Assembly (NCBI RefSeq): GCF_000285515.1
Contig: NZ_HE610958.1
Location: 749,063 to 809,016, forward strand
DNA from: Paenibacillus senegalensis JC66
GTDB lineage: Bacteria > Bacillota > Bacilli > Paenibacillales > NBRC-103111
Direction of reading: 5' to 3'
Length of the DNA stretch: 59,954 nt
The notes beneath the pieces were generated by a model. The model was given only the letters and a program-made list of their open reading frames with translations, ran no database searches and was not told where the DNA came from. Position numbers and translations under genes: made by a program. The stretch's first letter is position 1, and each line of letters starts with the position of its first letter. Positions 37,790 to 48,115 of this stretch are shown in pieces.

Positions 37790-38059
37790 TTATTGATTCT
37801 CCAGCTCTTCCTTGCTGACTAAGGAAACTAAAGCGTTTACAGCCTGTTCCGCATCCGCGCCTTCTGCACTTATGGATACTTCCGTGCCCGAACTGATGGC
37901 CAGACTCATAATACCCATTATGCTCTTGGCGTTGACTTTCTTTTCCTCTTTCTCAACGAAAATTTCAGAGGAAAACTTATTGGCTTCTTGCACAAACAAA
38001 GCAGCGGGCCTTGCGTGTAAGCCTGTTTTCAATTTGACAACAACAGGTCGCTTTGTCAT
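37790..38059 (-). CDS. HPr family phosphocarrier protein in the crh position
   Basis: Seen: 89 residues. It has the PTS active-site His in TGLHARPA and the regulatory Ser in KSIMGIMSLAIS. In Bacillus the gene at this place, after whiA, is crh, which has Gln instead of His and cannot carry phosphate for the PTS. Here both sites are present, so the protein could serve as true HPr (ptsH) and as the CcpA co-repressor after HprK acts on Ser46. hprK itself lies at 55136. It follows whiA by 113 bases. Confidence 0.9.
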   Translation of the reverse strand: MTKRPVVVKLKTGLHARPAALFVQEANKFSSEIFVEKEEKKVNAKSIMGIMSLAISSGTEVSISAEGADAEQAVNALVSLVSKEELENQ

Positions 38060-38172
38060 TACGAATACCCCCTACTATTTTTTAGGTTACACCTATTTCA
38101 CTCCACAAGTTAAGTTTTTTCAAATATTATATCATTTATCCCCAAACTTAACTAGAACTAATACCATGTTTC

Positions 38173-39105
38173 TTATTTCCCATTACGAATTTTTTCAGCC
38201 ATTTCATCAATTTTACGCAAGCGGTGATTGACTCCGGACTTACTGACCGATCCTTTAAGCAAATCGCCTACTTCCTTGAGATTGATATCGGGATACTGAA
38301 GCCGGACCTCGGCAACCTCCCGCAGCTTCTCCGGAAGATTTTCCAAGCCAATTTCGCTGTCCAGCAGCTTAATGTTCTCAATCTGTCTAACGGCAGCACC
38401 GATCGTTTTGTTCAAATTGGCTGTCTCGCAATTAACAATCCGGTTTACCGAATTGCGCATATCCTTCATAATTCTCACATTTTCAAACTTCAGCAAAGCC
38501 TGGTGGGCTCCAATCAAGCTTAACAGTTCCGTAATCTTCTCGCCTTCCTTAATGTAAAACACAAACCCCTTCTTGCGTTCGATACATCTGGCGTTAAGCG
38601 CAAACCGGTTAGCCAGCTCCACCAGAGCCGCGCAGTGCTCCTCATACATCGAAGCAATCTCCAGATGATAGGATGAGCCCTCAGGACTGTTCACGGATCC
38701 CCCTGCCAAGAAAGCCCCTCGCAAATAAGCTCTGCGGCAGCAGTCTTTCCGCAGCATTCGCTTATCAATGCCCGGAGTAAACTGAAAACCCTCCGATACG
38801 ATATTCAGCTCCTGGAGAATTTGCTGAACCTGCGCGGGCACTCGGACGATGTACACATTGTTCTTTTTGAGTCTCATTTTTTTCTGAACGAGCAGCTCTG
38901 CATGGGCATTGAAGGTTTTCTTCACCAAAGAATAAATTCGCCGTGCAATGGCCGCATTCTCTGTAGAAATGTCAAGAATGACCCTCTGACTGGAAAGCTG
39001 TACCGTCCCATTCATCCGGATCAGGGCGGAAAGCTCCGCTTTTTCACAGCATGGGGATGCTTCCACTAACGTTAATTCTTTTTTAGTCTCTGCGGCGAAA
39101 GACAT
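38173..39105 (-). CDS. whiA: DNA-binding protein WhiA
   Basis: Seen: 310 residues from ATG 39105 ([12 protein letters not shown]). N-terminal degenerate LAGLIDADG homing-endonuclease-like domain (about 20-200; [20 protein letters not shown]-like region) and C-terminal helix-turn-helix ([26 protein letters not shown]). Known: in Actinobacteria it activates sporulation genes; in Bacillus it is tied to cell division and chromosome segregation. It starts just after yvcK (AAGGGGTGA). In-frame starts at 39111 and 39150 are less likely. Confidence 0.95.
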   Translation of the reverse strand: MSFAAETKKELTLVEASPCCEKAELSALIRMNGTVQLSSQRVILDISTENAAIARRIYSLVKKTFNAHAELLVQKKMRLKKNNVYIVRVPAQVQQILQELNIVSEGFQFTPGIDKRMLRKDCCRRAYLRGAFLAGGSVNSPEGSSYHLEIASMYEEHCAALVELANRFALNARCIERKKGFVFYIKEGEKITELLSLIGAHQALLKFENVRIMKDMRNSVNRIVNCETANLNKTIGAAVRQIENIKLLDSEIGLENLPEKLREVAEVRLQYPDINLKEVGDLLKGSVSKSGVNHRLRKIDEMAEKIRNGK

Positions 39106-39112
39106 TCCCATC

Positions 39113-40117
39113 TCACCCCTTCTCCGACACCCTCCGCTGCACCAGATCATAGATATGCCTGCTCAGTTTATCGGCGTCATGTCTTAAATAAGTACGGAAC
39201 AAGACCAGACGGTCAGCTATGACCCGGCAGCCTCTAGCGGCTACCGCCTCCATATCCAGCCTGACTACTTCCGCCCCCTCCTCCGCATACTGCTGCTGTA
39301 CCTGTGGAGGGATGGAACTGTTATTCACGATCACGTAGTCGAATAAATCTTTGCCTACATGGTCACGGATCGCTTGCAAATGATCATCGACCGAGAAATG
39401 ATCCGTTTCTCCGGGCTGGGTCATCACGTTGCAAACAAAGATGCGCAGCGCTTCACTCGCGGCTATTTCCTGAGCCAGCTGTGGAACGAGAAGGTTCGGC
39501 ATAATACTTGTATACAAGCTTCCAGGCCCCATCAGAATCGCATCGGCATTGCGGATTGCTTCAATCGCTTCATCCAGAGGCTTCACATCATTCGGCTCAA
39601 TAAAGACGCGGCGGATTTTAAGGCCTGACTTGGGGATTTTGGATTCCCCTTCCACAATGGTGCCGTCCTCCATTTCCGCCTTTAGAATGATCGACTGGTG
39701 GGTAGCCGGAAGCACCCGCCCCCTAACCGCAAGCACCCGGCTAAGCTCCTTTACTCCTGATACAAAGTCGCCGGTAATTTCCTTCATCGCTGCAAGAATT
39801 AGATTGCCGAGGCTGTGCCCGGCCAACCCGTTGCCCGAGTTGAAGCGGTGCTGCAGCATTTGCGATAGCATCGGCTCTGCATCTGCAAGGGCGATTAAGA
39901 CATTCCGAATATCACCGGGAGGAGGAATTTTCATCTCGTCCCTGAGAATGCCGGAGCTTCCCCCATCATCAGCAACCGTCACGATAGCGGTTATATCTAG
40001 CGGCTTCTCCTTGAGTCCGCGCAGCATAACCGACAAGCCCGTACCTCCGCCTATCACGACAATTCTGGGCTGATCCGCAGCACGTGGTAAGCCGGAGTTA
40101 TCGACCTTGCTCATCAT
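39113..40117 (-). CDS. yvcK: YvcK/MgfK (CofD-like) gluconeogenesis factor
   Basis: Seen: 334 residues. Start region [21 protein letters not shown] and [15 protein letters not shown], both typical of the CofD/YvcK nucleotide-sugar-binding fold. Known: YvcK binds UDP-GlcNAc and supports growth and cell-wall synthesis on gluconeogenic carbon. Its ATG overlaps the rapZ stop (ATGA). Order rapZ-yvcK-whiA is highly conserved in Firmicutes. Confidence 0.95.
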   Translation of the reverse strand: MMSKVDNSGLPRAADQPRIVVIGGGTGLSVMLRGLKEKPLDITAIVTVADDGGSSGILRDEMKIPPPGDIRNVLIALADAEPMLSQMLQHRFNSGNGLAGHSLGNLILAAMKEITGDFVSGVKELSRVLAVRGRVLPATHQSIILKAEMEDGTIVEGESKIPKSGLKIRRVFIEPNDVKPLDEAIEAIRNADAILMGPGSLYTSIMPNLLVPQLAQEIAASEALRIFVCNVMTQPGETDHFSVDDHLQAIRDHVGKDLFDYVIVNNSSIPPQVQQQYAEEGAEVVRLDMEAVAARGCRVIADRLVLFRTYLRHDADKLSRHIYDLVQRRVSEKG

Positions 40118-40998
40118 CCAATCCTCTCCGCTTCTCTATGAGTTACCCTTACGATTTCTGTCTCGCTGGTACCGAGTGTTTTGCCCAAAAACTCAGCAAT
40201 CGCCACGGAACGGTGTTTGCCTCCCGTACATCCTATTCCGATTACGACTTGACTCTTTCCTTCTTTTTTATACTGGGGGAGTAAAAAATGAAGCATATCC
40301 AGTAATTTGTTCAGAAATTCCTGCGTTTCTCCCCATTTCATTACATAATCGTACACTTCGGCATTTTGTCCCGTTTTAGGCCTTAGTTGATCAATATAAT
40401 GCGGGTTGGGCAGGAATCGGACGTCGAATATTAAGTCGGCGTCAATCGGAACACCAAATTTGAAACCAAATGAAATGACATTGACCGAAATTTTATTCGT
40501 ATCTGTATGAAGAAAACGGGAAGCGAGCCGTTCCTTTAATTGCGCTGGCTTAAGGCTGCTGGTATCAATAACTTGATGGGCCTGCCCTTTCAGCTCCTCC
40601 AGCAATTTGCGCTCCTGCTCAATGCCCGTTAAGAGCGAGCCGTCTTTAGCCAGCGGATGTCTTCTTCTGCTTTCCTTATACCGTTGAACCAATACGGCAT
40701 CTGTAGCATCTAAAAATAAAATTTCATAGTTTATCGTATAGTTTTCCTTCAAATGCTGAAGAGATTCAGACAATGCGGTAAAAAACTGCCTTCCCCTTAA
40801 ATCAATCACCAAGGCAACTTTTCCTATTTTGCCGCTGGACTGCTCCATCAATTCCGCAAATTTGGGAATGAGTGCAGGCGGCAAATTATCAATGCAGAAG
40901 TAGCCAAGGTCCTCCAGACTTTGCACAGCAATGGTTTTGCCTGCTCCTGACATCCCCGTAATAATGACCATCTCGGACAGCACCATTCTTTCTTCCAC
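40114..40998 (-). CDS. rapZ: RNase adapter protein RapZ/YvcJ
   Basis: Seen: 294 residues from GTG 40998. Walker A GMSGAGKT near residue 15, and the C-terminal RapZ signature [14 protein letters not shown]. Known: RapZ binds nucleotides; in E. coli it directs RNase E to a small RNA controlling GlmS, while in Bacillus YvcJ affects competence. The frame reaches back to ATG 41022, overlapping the glk stop, but GGGGAG sits 6 bases before the GTG. Confidence 0.93.
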   Translation of the reverse strand: MEERMVLSEMVIITGMSGAGKTIAVQSLEDLGYFCIDNLPPALIPKFAELMEQSSGKIGKVALVIDLRGRQFFTALSESLQHLKENYTINYEILFLDATDAVLVQRYKESRRRHPLAKDGSLLTGIEQERKLLEELKGQAHQVIDTSSLKPAQLKERLASRFLHTDTNKISVNVISFGFKFGVPIDADLIFDVRFLPNPHYIDQLRPKTGQNAEVYDYVMKWGETQEFLNKLLDMLHFLLPQYKKEGKSQVVIGIGCTGGKHRSVAIAEFLGKTLGTSETEIVRVTHREAERIG

Positions 40999-41021
40999 GC
41001 CGCTCTCCCCTTTCGGATGCA

Positions 41022-41975
41022 TTAGGACGAAATGATCAGTCCGGCTGCACCAACTACCCCTGCATCATTGCCCAGCAGTGCGGGAACTATGTCCACATTC
41101 TGTCTTGACGTTGGCAGTGAATACTTCTCGTAGGCCTCGTAGATAGGCTGGAACAGAATGTCGCCGGCTTTGGACATGCCGCCGCCAAGAATAAACCGCT
41201 GCGGATTAACCACAATAGACAGCATGGCCATCGATTTTCCGAGGTATAGAGCAGCGCGGTGGACGATGCGCAGCGCAGTCTCGTCTCCGGCCTTGGCCGC
41301 ATCAAACACATCCTTCGCCTGTATATCGTTGACCATTGACAGCTCAGTTTGCTCTCCCCGCTCTATAGCCTCTTTGGCCATACGAATTACACCCGTCGCC
41401 GAGGAAACCGTTTCGAGACAGCCTTTATGGCCACAGCCGCAAGCGATCGCTTCTATGTCGGGTATTAGCTGCATATGTCCGAGCTCACCCGCCATTCCGG
41501 TAAAACCGGTAAGGATTTTGCCGCCAATAATGATTCCTCCGCCAACACCCGTTCCAAGCGTATAGCAAACGAGGTCGGAAATACCTTTCCCCGCTCCTCC
41601 CCAAGCTTCGCCTAAGGCGGCTACGTTGGCGTCATTATTAATCATAACGGTTTTTTGCAGCTTGGCTTCGAGGATATCCTTCAGTGGAAAGTTCTTGAAT
41701 CCGGGAATATTAGGTGAACTGATTACTACTCCGGTTGCCGTATCAAGGAAGCCTGGAATCCCCGCCCCTACACCCGAGACCTGATCCATTGAATAAGACG
41801 TATCCGCCACCAGCTTGCGGACGTATTGCTCCATTCGCGCGGCGATTTCCTCCCCGTTCTCTCTGGGTCCTGTAGGGCCCTCGTAAGTATGCAAAAGCTT
41901 GCCGGACTGGTCGCAGATGCCCACCTTAATAGCCGTTCCACCCAAATCAATGCCCACGTATATTGCATTTGACAT
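41022..41975 (-). CDS. glcK: ROK-family glucokinase
   Basis: Seen: 317 residues. N-terminal ATP site [12 protein letters not shown], the ROK zinc motif [10 protein letters not shown] (about 178) preceded by GELGHM, and [11 protein letters not shown]. It phosphorylates glucose that enters without the PTS. It lies between trxB and rapZ, a position where Bacillus has no glucokinase gene, and its stop touches the rapZ frame, so co-transcription is likely. Confidence 0.93.
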   Translation of the reverse strand: MSNAIYVGIDLGGTAIKVGICDQSGKLLHTYEGPTGPRENGEEIAARMEQYVRKLVADTSYSMDQVSGVGAGIPGFLDTATGVVISSPNIPGFKNFPLKDILEAKLQKTVMINNDANVAALGEAWGGAGKGISDLVCYTLGTGVGGGIIIGGKILTGFTGMAGELGHMQLIPDIEAIACGCGHKGCLETVSSATGVIRMAKEAIERGEQTELSMVNDIQAKDVFDAAKAGDETALRIVHRAALYLGKSMAMLSIVVNPQRFILGGGMSKAGDILFQPIYEAYEKYSLPTSRQNVDIVPALLGNDAGVVGAAGLIISS

Positions 41976-42063
41976 GTTCCCCTGTCACCCCATGCTTTAT
42001 TAATTTCCACGCATCTTCCGCCTGCACTTCCCCTGAACCTTCAATGGCCGGAAGCAGGATGGC

Positions 42064-43017
42064 TTAGGAATTAAGCGTCTCGCTCCAGTCGTGAACCATG
42101 CTTCCTTCGAGGAATTTCTCACAATCCAACGCCGCCATACAGCCGCTACCAGCTGCCGTAATCGCTTGACGATACTTATGGTCCTGAACATCTCCGCAGG
42201 CAAATACACCTGGAATGTTAGTTTCCGTAGTGCCTGGTTTAACTACGATATAGCCAAGGTCATCTGTCTGGATTTGTCCGCCAAGAAAGCCGGTATTCGG
42301 CGTATGCCCGATTGCGACGAAAATCCCGTCCGTTTCGATCACTTCTTCCTGGTTCGTTTCATTATTCATTACTTTTAGCGCTTTAACACCTTTATCATCC
42401 GAAATCACTTCCAGCGGGGTGCGGTTCAGCGACCATTTGATCTTTTCATTCTCACGCGCCCGGTCCTGCATAATTTTGGAAGCCCTCAGTTCGTTGCGGC
42501 GATGCACGATCTCAACCTCCGAAGCAAATCGGGTTAAGAAATTCGCTTCCTCCATTGCAGAGTCTCCCCCGCCCACGACGATAATCTTTTTCCCTCTGAA
42601 AAAGAAGCCGTCGCAAGTCGCACAAGTACTAACCCCGCGCCCTATGCTGTCCTTCTCATTCGGGATTCCGAGCAGCTTGGCCGAAGCTCCTGTAGAAATA
42701 ATCACACTTTCCGCTACTAGCTCGCCGATTCCTTCCACGGTTAATTTAAAAGGACGGCTTCCGAGGTCAATCTCGTTTACCCAGCCGGTTTTAAATTCAG
42801 CTCCAAATCTTTCGGCCTGCTTCCGCATATTATCCATCAGCTCGGGACCCATAATGCCGTCCGGGAATCCCGGGAAGTTTTCCACTTCCGTTGTTGTCGT
42901 CAATTGGCCCCCCGGCTCCGGGCCTTCAATAACTAGAGGGTTGAGATTGGCTCTAGCCAAATAAATAGCGGCCGTTAAACCAGCAGGCCCTGTTCCTATT
43001 ACGATTGTTTTGTACAT
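42064..43017 (-). CDS. trxB: Thioredoxin-disulfide reductase
   Basis: Seen: 317 residues. FAD-binding GTGPAGLTAAIYLARA, redox motif CATCDG (about 136), NADPH-binding VGGGDSAMEEA and the late FAD motif GVFACGDV. It reduces thioredoxin with NADPH in the cytosol. AAGGAGG precedes the ATG. Heads the trxB-glcK-rapZ-yvcK-whiA run. Confidence 0.97.
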   Translation of the reverse strand: MYKTIVIGTGPAGLTAAIYLARANLNPLVIEGPEPGGQLTTTTEVENFPGFPDGIMGPELMDNMRKQAERFGAEFKTGWVNEIDLGSRPFKLTVEGIGELVAESVIISTGASAKLLGIPNEKDSIGRGVSTCATCDGFFFRGKKIIVVGGGDSAMEEANFLTRFASEVEIVHRRNELRASKIMQDRARENEKIKWSLNRTPLEVISDDKGVKALKVMNNETNQEEVIETDGIFVAIGHTPNTGFLGGQIQTDDLGYIVVKPGTTETNIPGVFACGDVQDHKYRQAITAAGSGCMAALDCEKFLEGSMVHDWSETLNS

Positions 43018-43129
43018 CAGATTTCCTCCTTTTCACCACTGCAGGCTAAATGCGTTTGGTTGTTTAAAGTATATGGAATTCACCGGCTAAACATTTACGC
43101 GGTGGTTGTTGTTAAGCGCTTGTTCTAAC

Positions 43130-45079
43130 TTAACTTTCTTCCTCCTGCTTCATATATCTGGAGAATTTCGGGAAAATCGCATCCATTTTTTGCTTCAGCC
43201 CGCAGGTTTGATCAATTGATTTCACGTGCTTGCTGATCGTGGAGACCGAAATATCGTAACGGCGGGATACTTCCTGGTAAGAAATCGTTCTGCGATGCAT
43301 CTTGGCAGTTAAATATTCGAGAGCTGCCGCCCAGCCCGCCGCCTTATGAATCGTTGGCGTTGAAGGAAACACCCGCGACAGATACTCCACCCAGAGAGTT
43401 TCCATATCATGCTGCTGAATCATATCGTAGCGCTTCTGCATGTGGCTCAGAGCCAGCTCCAGCACTGCCTGCCATTTGTTCTTCCAGATCGGCAGCTCAG
43501 GGGATATCGGCTGAGCGGTAATAACCTCTTGCTGGCCTGACAATAGCACCGGGAGCGATTCCTCGACTCCCATGCTGCGCAGAGCGAAAAGAGCCACTCT
43601 CTTCAAGTAGTCATCCTCTTCCGGTTCAAGCAGGAAGCCTTTGAGCGCCTCCTTCACTTCACTGTCCGCTATATTCGCGAAGGCTTGAATAACCTGCAGC
43701 TTGGCATCCGCATCACCATGACGCAAAGCCCAGAAAAAGGAGGACCTGAGCAGCGGATCCCTCTTCAAATCATCGGGTACCGGCTCCTTGCTTCTGCCCA
43801 GCAGTTTGAATTGCTCTTCAAAAGGCAGATGATAATGGTAGCTGATCGGCAGACTCCGTTCATGGGAGCTTTCTTGTCTAAGCGCGCTCAAATAAAACCG
43901 CGGGATATCAGACTTGGGATCCAGCTTCTCCGCAAGCTGCCAGTATTTATAAGCATCGTCCAGCTTCCCTGTATTGTGCGCAGCTACCGCAGCATAATGA
44001 TACAGGCAAGCATCGCTCCCCGTCCCGCCGTTTTTGATCAATCTTCTAAACAGCAAATAAGCCGTTTCGTGCTCTCCCAAGACTCCCATGGTTGTCCCCA
44101 GCTTGAACACATGGTCGGAGTGAAACGGGTAGGTTTTTCTTAGCAGCTGCAGCAATTCTGCCAACTGCTCCTGCTCACCCAAATGCTGATAGAAAATAGC
44201 AAGATTGCACAAGGCATGCAAATTGCCAGGGTCGCTATCCAGCACTTCCCCGATCGTATTCATCGCCTTGTCGAAATGACCCAAGTAATAATAGCCTAAG
44301 GCCAGATTATTCTTTGCTGCCAAAAAGTCAGGATACTTCTTAACCAATCGGCCGAGCACCCTGACTGCTTTGGCAAAGGATCCCTCTTCCAGCAGAGCTC
44401 TGGCCTTATCATGTTCAAACAAGCTCTCGCGGCTTTTAATATTGGTAACCGGAGCCGGCCTCTCCAGCTCATAGCTCAACAGCTCCAGCATTTCTTCCGC
44501 TTCATCGAGAAAATGCCCGTTAACATCCTGCTCTAAATAACGAACGATCGCTTTCTCCGCGTTCTCGAAATCTTCCATATTGGCAAAATTGTTTGCTTGG
44601 TAGAAATAGCATTCCGTCATCTTCGGATCGACCACATCAATAATTTGCTGCAGCACTTCGTTCGATTCTTTATAGTTCCCCATCTCGGACAAAATGCCAG
44701 CCAAGTTACAATGATTCACCGGGTTATCCGGCTCATATTCAACCGCTTTGCGGAAATACTTCAAGGCCTTATCATAATGAAACCGGTCCAGCGACCGGAC
44801 CGCCCTCTCGAAAAAGAACGTGGCATCCATTTTCAAGGCAACCACTTTCGGTTTCGGCTGTGCTGCCACCAGCATCTTCTTTTCCACTTGTAAAGGCACC
44901 TCCGGTATCTGATCGGTCCCGAACTCTCCGTTTCCACGGACCGTCAGTTTATAAGGCTTAGTATAACATAGTTCTTCTTGGAATACCTCTACTGAAGGCT
45001 GGAAAGGCTGCAACAATTCTGCAGGCGGAATCCAGCTTGTCCCATCGCAGTCTTTTTCATTTAGAAGAGCTTTTCTCAT
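43130..45079 (-). CDS. TPR-repeat protein with C-terminal helix-turn-helix, YvcD-like
   Basis: Seen: 649 residues. An N-terminal stretch of about 80 unmatched residues precedes several tetratricopeptide repeats (about 86-400; ALKYFRKAVEYEPDNPVNHCNLAG), a HEAT-like stretch (about 430-520), and a C-terminal helix-turn-helix (ISYQEVSRRYDISVSTISKHVKSI, about 590-625). Bacillus yvcD lies next to trxB in the same way. Function unknown; a role as a protein scaffold or regulator is inference. No ribosome binding site is visible at ATG 45079, which sits against the prs terminator hairpin, so the true start may be internal. Confidence 0.8.
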   Translation of the reverse strand: MRKALLNEKDCDGTSWIPPAELLQPFQPSVEVFQEELCYTKPYKLTVRGNGEFGTDQIPEVPLQVEKKMLVAAQPKPKVVALKMDATFFFERAVRSLDRFHYDKALKYFRKAVEYEPDNPVNHCNLAGILSEMGNYKESNEVLQQIIDVVDPKMTECYFYQANNFANMEDFENAEKAIVRYLEQDVNGHFLDEAEEMLELLSYELERPAPVTNIKSRESLFEHDKARALLEEGSFAKAVRVLGRLVKKYPDFLAAKNNLALGYYYLGHFDKAMNTIGEVLDSDPGNLHALCNLAIFYQHLGEQEQLAELLQLLRKTYPFHSDHVFKLGTTMGVLGEHETAYLLFRRLIKNGGTGSDACLYHYAAVAAHNTGKLDDAYKYWQLAEKLDPKSDIPRFYLSALRQESSHERSLPISYHYHLPFEEQFKLLGRSKEPVPDDLKRDPLLRSSFFWALRHGDADAKLQVIQAFANIADSEVKEALKGFLLEPEEDDYLKRVALFALRSMGVEESLPVLLSGQQEVITAQPISPELPIWKNKWQAVLELALSHMQKRYDMIQQHDMETLWVEYLSRVFPSTPTIHKAAGWAAALEYLTAKMHRRTISYQEVSRRYDISVSTISKHVKSIDQTCGLKQKMDAIFPKFSRYMKQEEES

Positions 45080-45084
45080 GGGGC

Positions 45085-45107
45085 AAGAAAGCAGCCCCGG
45101 GGCTGCT
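45085..45107 (-). terminator. Terminator hairpin after prs
   Basis: The palindrome GCAGCCCCGGGGCTGC (45092-45107) is followed leftward by TTTCTTG. It lies about 105 bases after the prs stop and just before the TPR gene; the T-run is weak. Confidence 0.5.
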
Positions 45108-45213
45108 TCGTGTGTGCTTGCAAAACCGTTGTCTGCTTCCTGTCAGAGAGCAGCAGATGTCTTCAGGACGCGGGGATTTGCCAATCATAAGTTTGCATTC
45201 GGCTGAGGCTGAA

Positions 45214-46164
45214 TCACACCCCGCCATACTTGAAAAGGGAGCTGATCGATCCGCCCTCCCGAATGATCCGAATAGCATTCGATAAGAGAGGCGCCACTGA
45301 AAGCACTCTGAAACGGCTTGGCCGGTCCTCGCTTATCGCGATAGAATCAGTTATGATCACTTCCTTAATACTCGGGTGATCGAGACGCTCGAGAGCCGGA
45401 CCGGAGAATACCGGATGGGTTGAACATACATAAACATCGTTCGCTCCCCGCTCCTTAAGTCCTTCCACGACATTCACGATCGTTGTCCCGGTATCAATCA
45501 AATCCTCAATAATAATCGGCGTTTTGCCCTCTACTTCGCCTATAACATGGGTAATGACCGATTCGTTATGTGCAGGCCGTTTTTTGATCATGATCGCAAA
45601 TGGAGCGAACAGAATGTTAGCCAGATTCTCCGCCGTAGTTGCCCGTCCTGCATCCGGAGATACAATAATCGGATTCGGAATGTTCTTCTTGCTGATATAA
45701 TCGCTGATCAGATCCAATGCCGTTAAATGGTCCACAGGAATGTTGAAGAAACCCTGAATCGCAGGCGCGTGCAAATCCAATGTAATTACCCGGTCAGCCC
45801 CTGCTGTAGTCAGCACATCGGCAACCATCTTCGCCGAAATCGGTTCACGCGGGGCTGCTTTGCGCTCCTGCCGGGAATAGCCGTAATAAGGAATGACCAA
45901 ATTAATCGTTTTGGCCGAAGCACGCTTCGCGGCATCAATCATGACCAGCAGTTCCACGAAATGCTCGTTGATTGGATGAGAGAACGTCTGCACCAGGAAA
46001 ACATCACAGTTGCGGATAGATTCTTCATACAAGCAATAATGCTCCCCGCTTTTGAACCGTGAAAGCTTAACTCGGCCGAGAGGCTGTCCCAATTCCTGAC
46101 AAATGGCTTCGGCTAATTTAGGATTGGACGAACCGGAAAACACTTTATACTGATTGCTGGACAT
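45214..46164 (-). CDS. prs: Ribose-phosphate pyrophosphokinase (divergent paralogue)
   Basis: Seen: 316 residues from ATG 46164 (GGAGGG upstream). PRPP synthetase core with YYGYSRQERKAAPREPISAK and the PRPP loop IIEDLIDTGTTIV. The catalytic flexible-loop region reads VSPDAGRATTAENLA instead of the usual VSPDHGGVTRARKLA, so it is a divergent form. It makes PRPP from ribose-5-phosphate and ATP; PRPP is the substrate of HisG, whose operon lies just upstream. A main copy is expected elsewhere in the genome (inference). Confidence 0.88.
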   Translation of the reverse strand: MSSNQYKVFSGSSNPKLAEAICQELGQPLGRVKLSRFKSGEHYCLYEESIRNCDVFLVQTFSHPINEHFVELLVMIDAAKRASAKTINLVIPYYGYSRQERKAAPREPISAKMVADVLTTAGADRVITLDLHAPAIQGFFNIPVDHLTALDLISDYISKKNIPNPIIVSPDAGRATTAENLANILFAPFAIMIKKRPAHNESVITHVIGEVEGKTPIIIEDLIDTGTTIVNVVEGLKERGANDVYVCSTHPVFSGPALERLDHPSIKEVIITDSIAISEDRPSRFRVLSVAPLLSNAIRIIREGGSISSLFKYGGV

Positions 46165-46602
46165 AGTACCCTCCTGTACTTGGTTACCCCTATCCATGGT
46201 CGATGGATAAATTCAAAAAATGGTTAAAATCGCCTGACTAGTTACGATTGATCAGCCAAAACGCCTGCTTTAGAGAATGACCGGCAGCATCTTGGCAAAA
46301 AGGCTTCTGCCCATGACCAGTACTCTGCTCACACCAGCCGATTCTTATTTCTCTGTACCTTGGCAGACCACAACCTCTAATTTCTATTATACCTTGTAGG
46401 CTCGCTCCGCCGAAAGTCCACGGACTTATACAGAGCGAATATTTCGTGACAATTATAGGCATGCTCTTCGCTAAACTATGGCAGCTTTTTCCGGTCACAG
46501 AGAGAACATCCACTTATTCGTCTCCCGAACTAGGCGGATGTCCTCTATATGTTGCGAAATGAATATTCACGTAATTTCAGCTGATTGGGCCGAGCCCTGC
46601 AT
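46165..46602. other. Spacer between hisIE and prs
   Basis: 438 bases. A leftward TATAAT at 46386-46391 lacks a good -35 box and is only a weak promoter candidate for prs. A hairpin AGAGAACATCC / GGATGTCCTCT (46501-46546) lacks a T-run. No gene. Confidence 0.4.
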
Positions 46603-47331
46603 TTATTTAAACTCTCCGGCAGGCTTGGCCACATGCCGCCTCTCCAGCTCACTGAGCACATCATCGAGAGGAAGCTTGGCTTCACGGAGCAGTACCAGCA
46701 TATGAAAAATAAGATCGCTAGTCTCATAACGAAGCTCTTCATTGTCCTTATTCTTCGCGGCAATAATGACCTCCGCAGCTTCTTCCCCAACCTTTTTCAG
46801 GATTTTATCGATCCCTTTTTCGAATAAATAGGTCGTATAAGCTCCCTCAGGGCGTTCCGCTTCTCTGGCTGCAATTAATGACTCCAGCTTGCCGAGAATA
46901 GCGAACCTTTCACTGCCGTTCGATTCGGATGCACCGCTAGCCGGAGAAAGCTCAATCTCATTGAAGAAACAGGAGCTTTTACCAGTATGGCAGGCCGGAC
47001 CCTGCGGTATCACCTGCACCAGCAGCGTATCTGCATCACAGTCATAACGCAGTCCGCGAACCTTCTGGACATGGCCGGAGGTTGCTCCTTTATGCCATAA
47101 TTCCTGGCGGGACCGGCTCCAAAACCAGGCTTCTCCCGATTCCAAAGTGAGCTTTAACGAATCCCGGTTCATATAGGCCATCATCAGAACATCTTTGCTG
47201 ACTTCATCCTGGACGATGGCGGGTACAAGCCCCCGTTCATCCCACTGAATGATGTCGAGCCACTTATTAACCGGGGCAAACACCGGATGAGATGATGGAT
47301 TGTTAGTTTCCTTGGACTCAGAAGAACTCAT
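46603..47331 (-). CDS. hisIE: Bifunctional phosphoribosyl-AMP cyclohydrolase / phosphoribosyl-ATP pyrophosphatase
   Basis: Seen: 242 residues. The N-terminal HisI domain has [21 protein letters not shown] with the metal-binding Asp and Cys; the C-terminal HisE domain (about 140-242) has [15 protein letters not shown]. It catalyses steps 2 and 3 of histidine synthesis. The ATG overlaps the hisF stop (ATGA). Last gene of the his operon. Confidence 0.96.
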   Translation of the reverse strand: MSSSESKETNNPSSHPVFAPVNKWLDIIQWDERGLVPAIVQDEVSKDVLMMAYMNRDSLKLTLESGEAWFWSRSRQELWHKGATSGHVQKVRGLRYDCDADTLLVQVIPQGPACHTGKSSCFFNEIELSPASGASESNGSERFAILGKLESLIAAREAERPEGAYTTYLFEKGIDKILKKVGEEAAEVIIAAKNKDNEELRYETSDLIFHMLVLLREAKLPLDDVLSELERRHVAKPAGEFK

Positions 47332-48086
47332 CGGATCTCCACCCCTTTCTTCAACAGATCCTCTTTGACCCCTTGAATGGTAAGCTCTTTATAATGGAAA
47401 ATCGTTGCCGCGAGACCAGCATCAGCCCCGCCGGCGGTAAATACCTCATAAAAATGCCCGGAGTTTCCCGCTCCTCCGGAAGCAATGACCGGAATACTAA
47501 CCAAGTCGGCAACCGCACGGGTTAATGAAATATCGAAGCCATCCTTCGTTCCATCCGCATCCATACTGGTCAACAGCAGCTCCCCTGCTCCCAGCTGCTC
47601 CATTTTGCGCACCCATTCCAATGCCCGGATGCCTGCAGGCTTCCTTCCTCCATGGGTATACACTTCCCATTCGCCCCATGCTTCATTATATTTCGCGTCT
47701 ACAGCTACAACGATGCATTGAGAACCAAACTTGCGGGCTCCATCGGATACGAGCTGGGGATTAAGCACGGCGGCCGTGTTAATCCCGATTTTGTCCGCAC
47801 CGGCGCGCAGCAGGTTCTTCATATGATCTACGCTGGATATTCCGCCTCCTACCGTAAAAGGAATGGAAATTTCCCCGGCAGTCTCGCGCACCACCTCGAT
47901 CATCGTTGCCCGTCCTTCGCTAGATGCGGAAATATCCAAAAACACAAGTTCATCGGCATTCTCTTTATCATAGATGGCCGCCAATTCGACGGGGTCCCCG
48001 GCATCACGCAGATTGACGAAATTAACACCTTTAACCACCCTGCCGTCTTTTACATCGAGACAGGGAATGATCCGTTTTGCTAGCAT
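47328..48086 (-). CDS. hisF: Imidazole glycerol phosphate synthase subunit HisF
   Basis: Seen: 252 residues, beta/alpha barrel. [20 protein letters not shown] with catalytic Asp11 and the second catalytic Asp in [15 protein letters not shown]. It is HisF and not HisA, since both diagnostic motifs are HisF type. With HisH it makes imidazole glycerol phosphate and AICAR. It starts only 29 bases after hisH; hisA, which normally stands between them, is missing. Confidence 0.97.
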   Translation of the reverse strand: MLAKRIIPCLDVKDGRVVKGVNFVNLRDAGDPVELAAIYDKENADELVFLDISASSEGRATMIEVVRETAGEISIPFTVGGGISSVDHMKNLLRAGADKIGINTAAVLNPQLVSDGARKFGSQCIVVAVDAKYNEAWGEWEVYTHGGRKPAGIRALEWVRKMEQLGAGELLLTSMDADGTKDGFDISLTRAVADLVSIPVIASGGAGNSGHFYEVFTAGGADAGLAATIFHYKELTIQGVKEDLLKKGVEIR

Positions 48087-48115
48087 GATTCGTTCTCCTC
48101 CCCCAGCTTAAGCTC

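Noticed and set aside
37590-37796. 68-codon rightward frame between clpP and HPr genes
   Set aside because: No ribosome binding site, runs into the HPr gene end, no recognisable protein.
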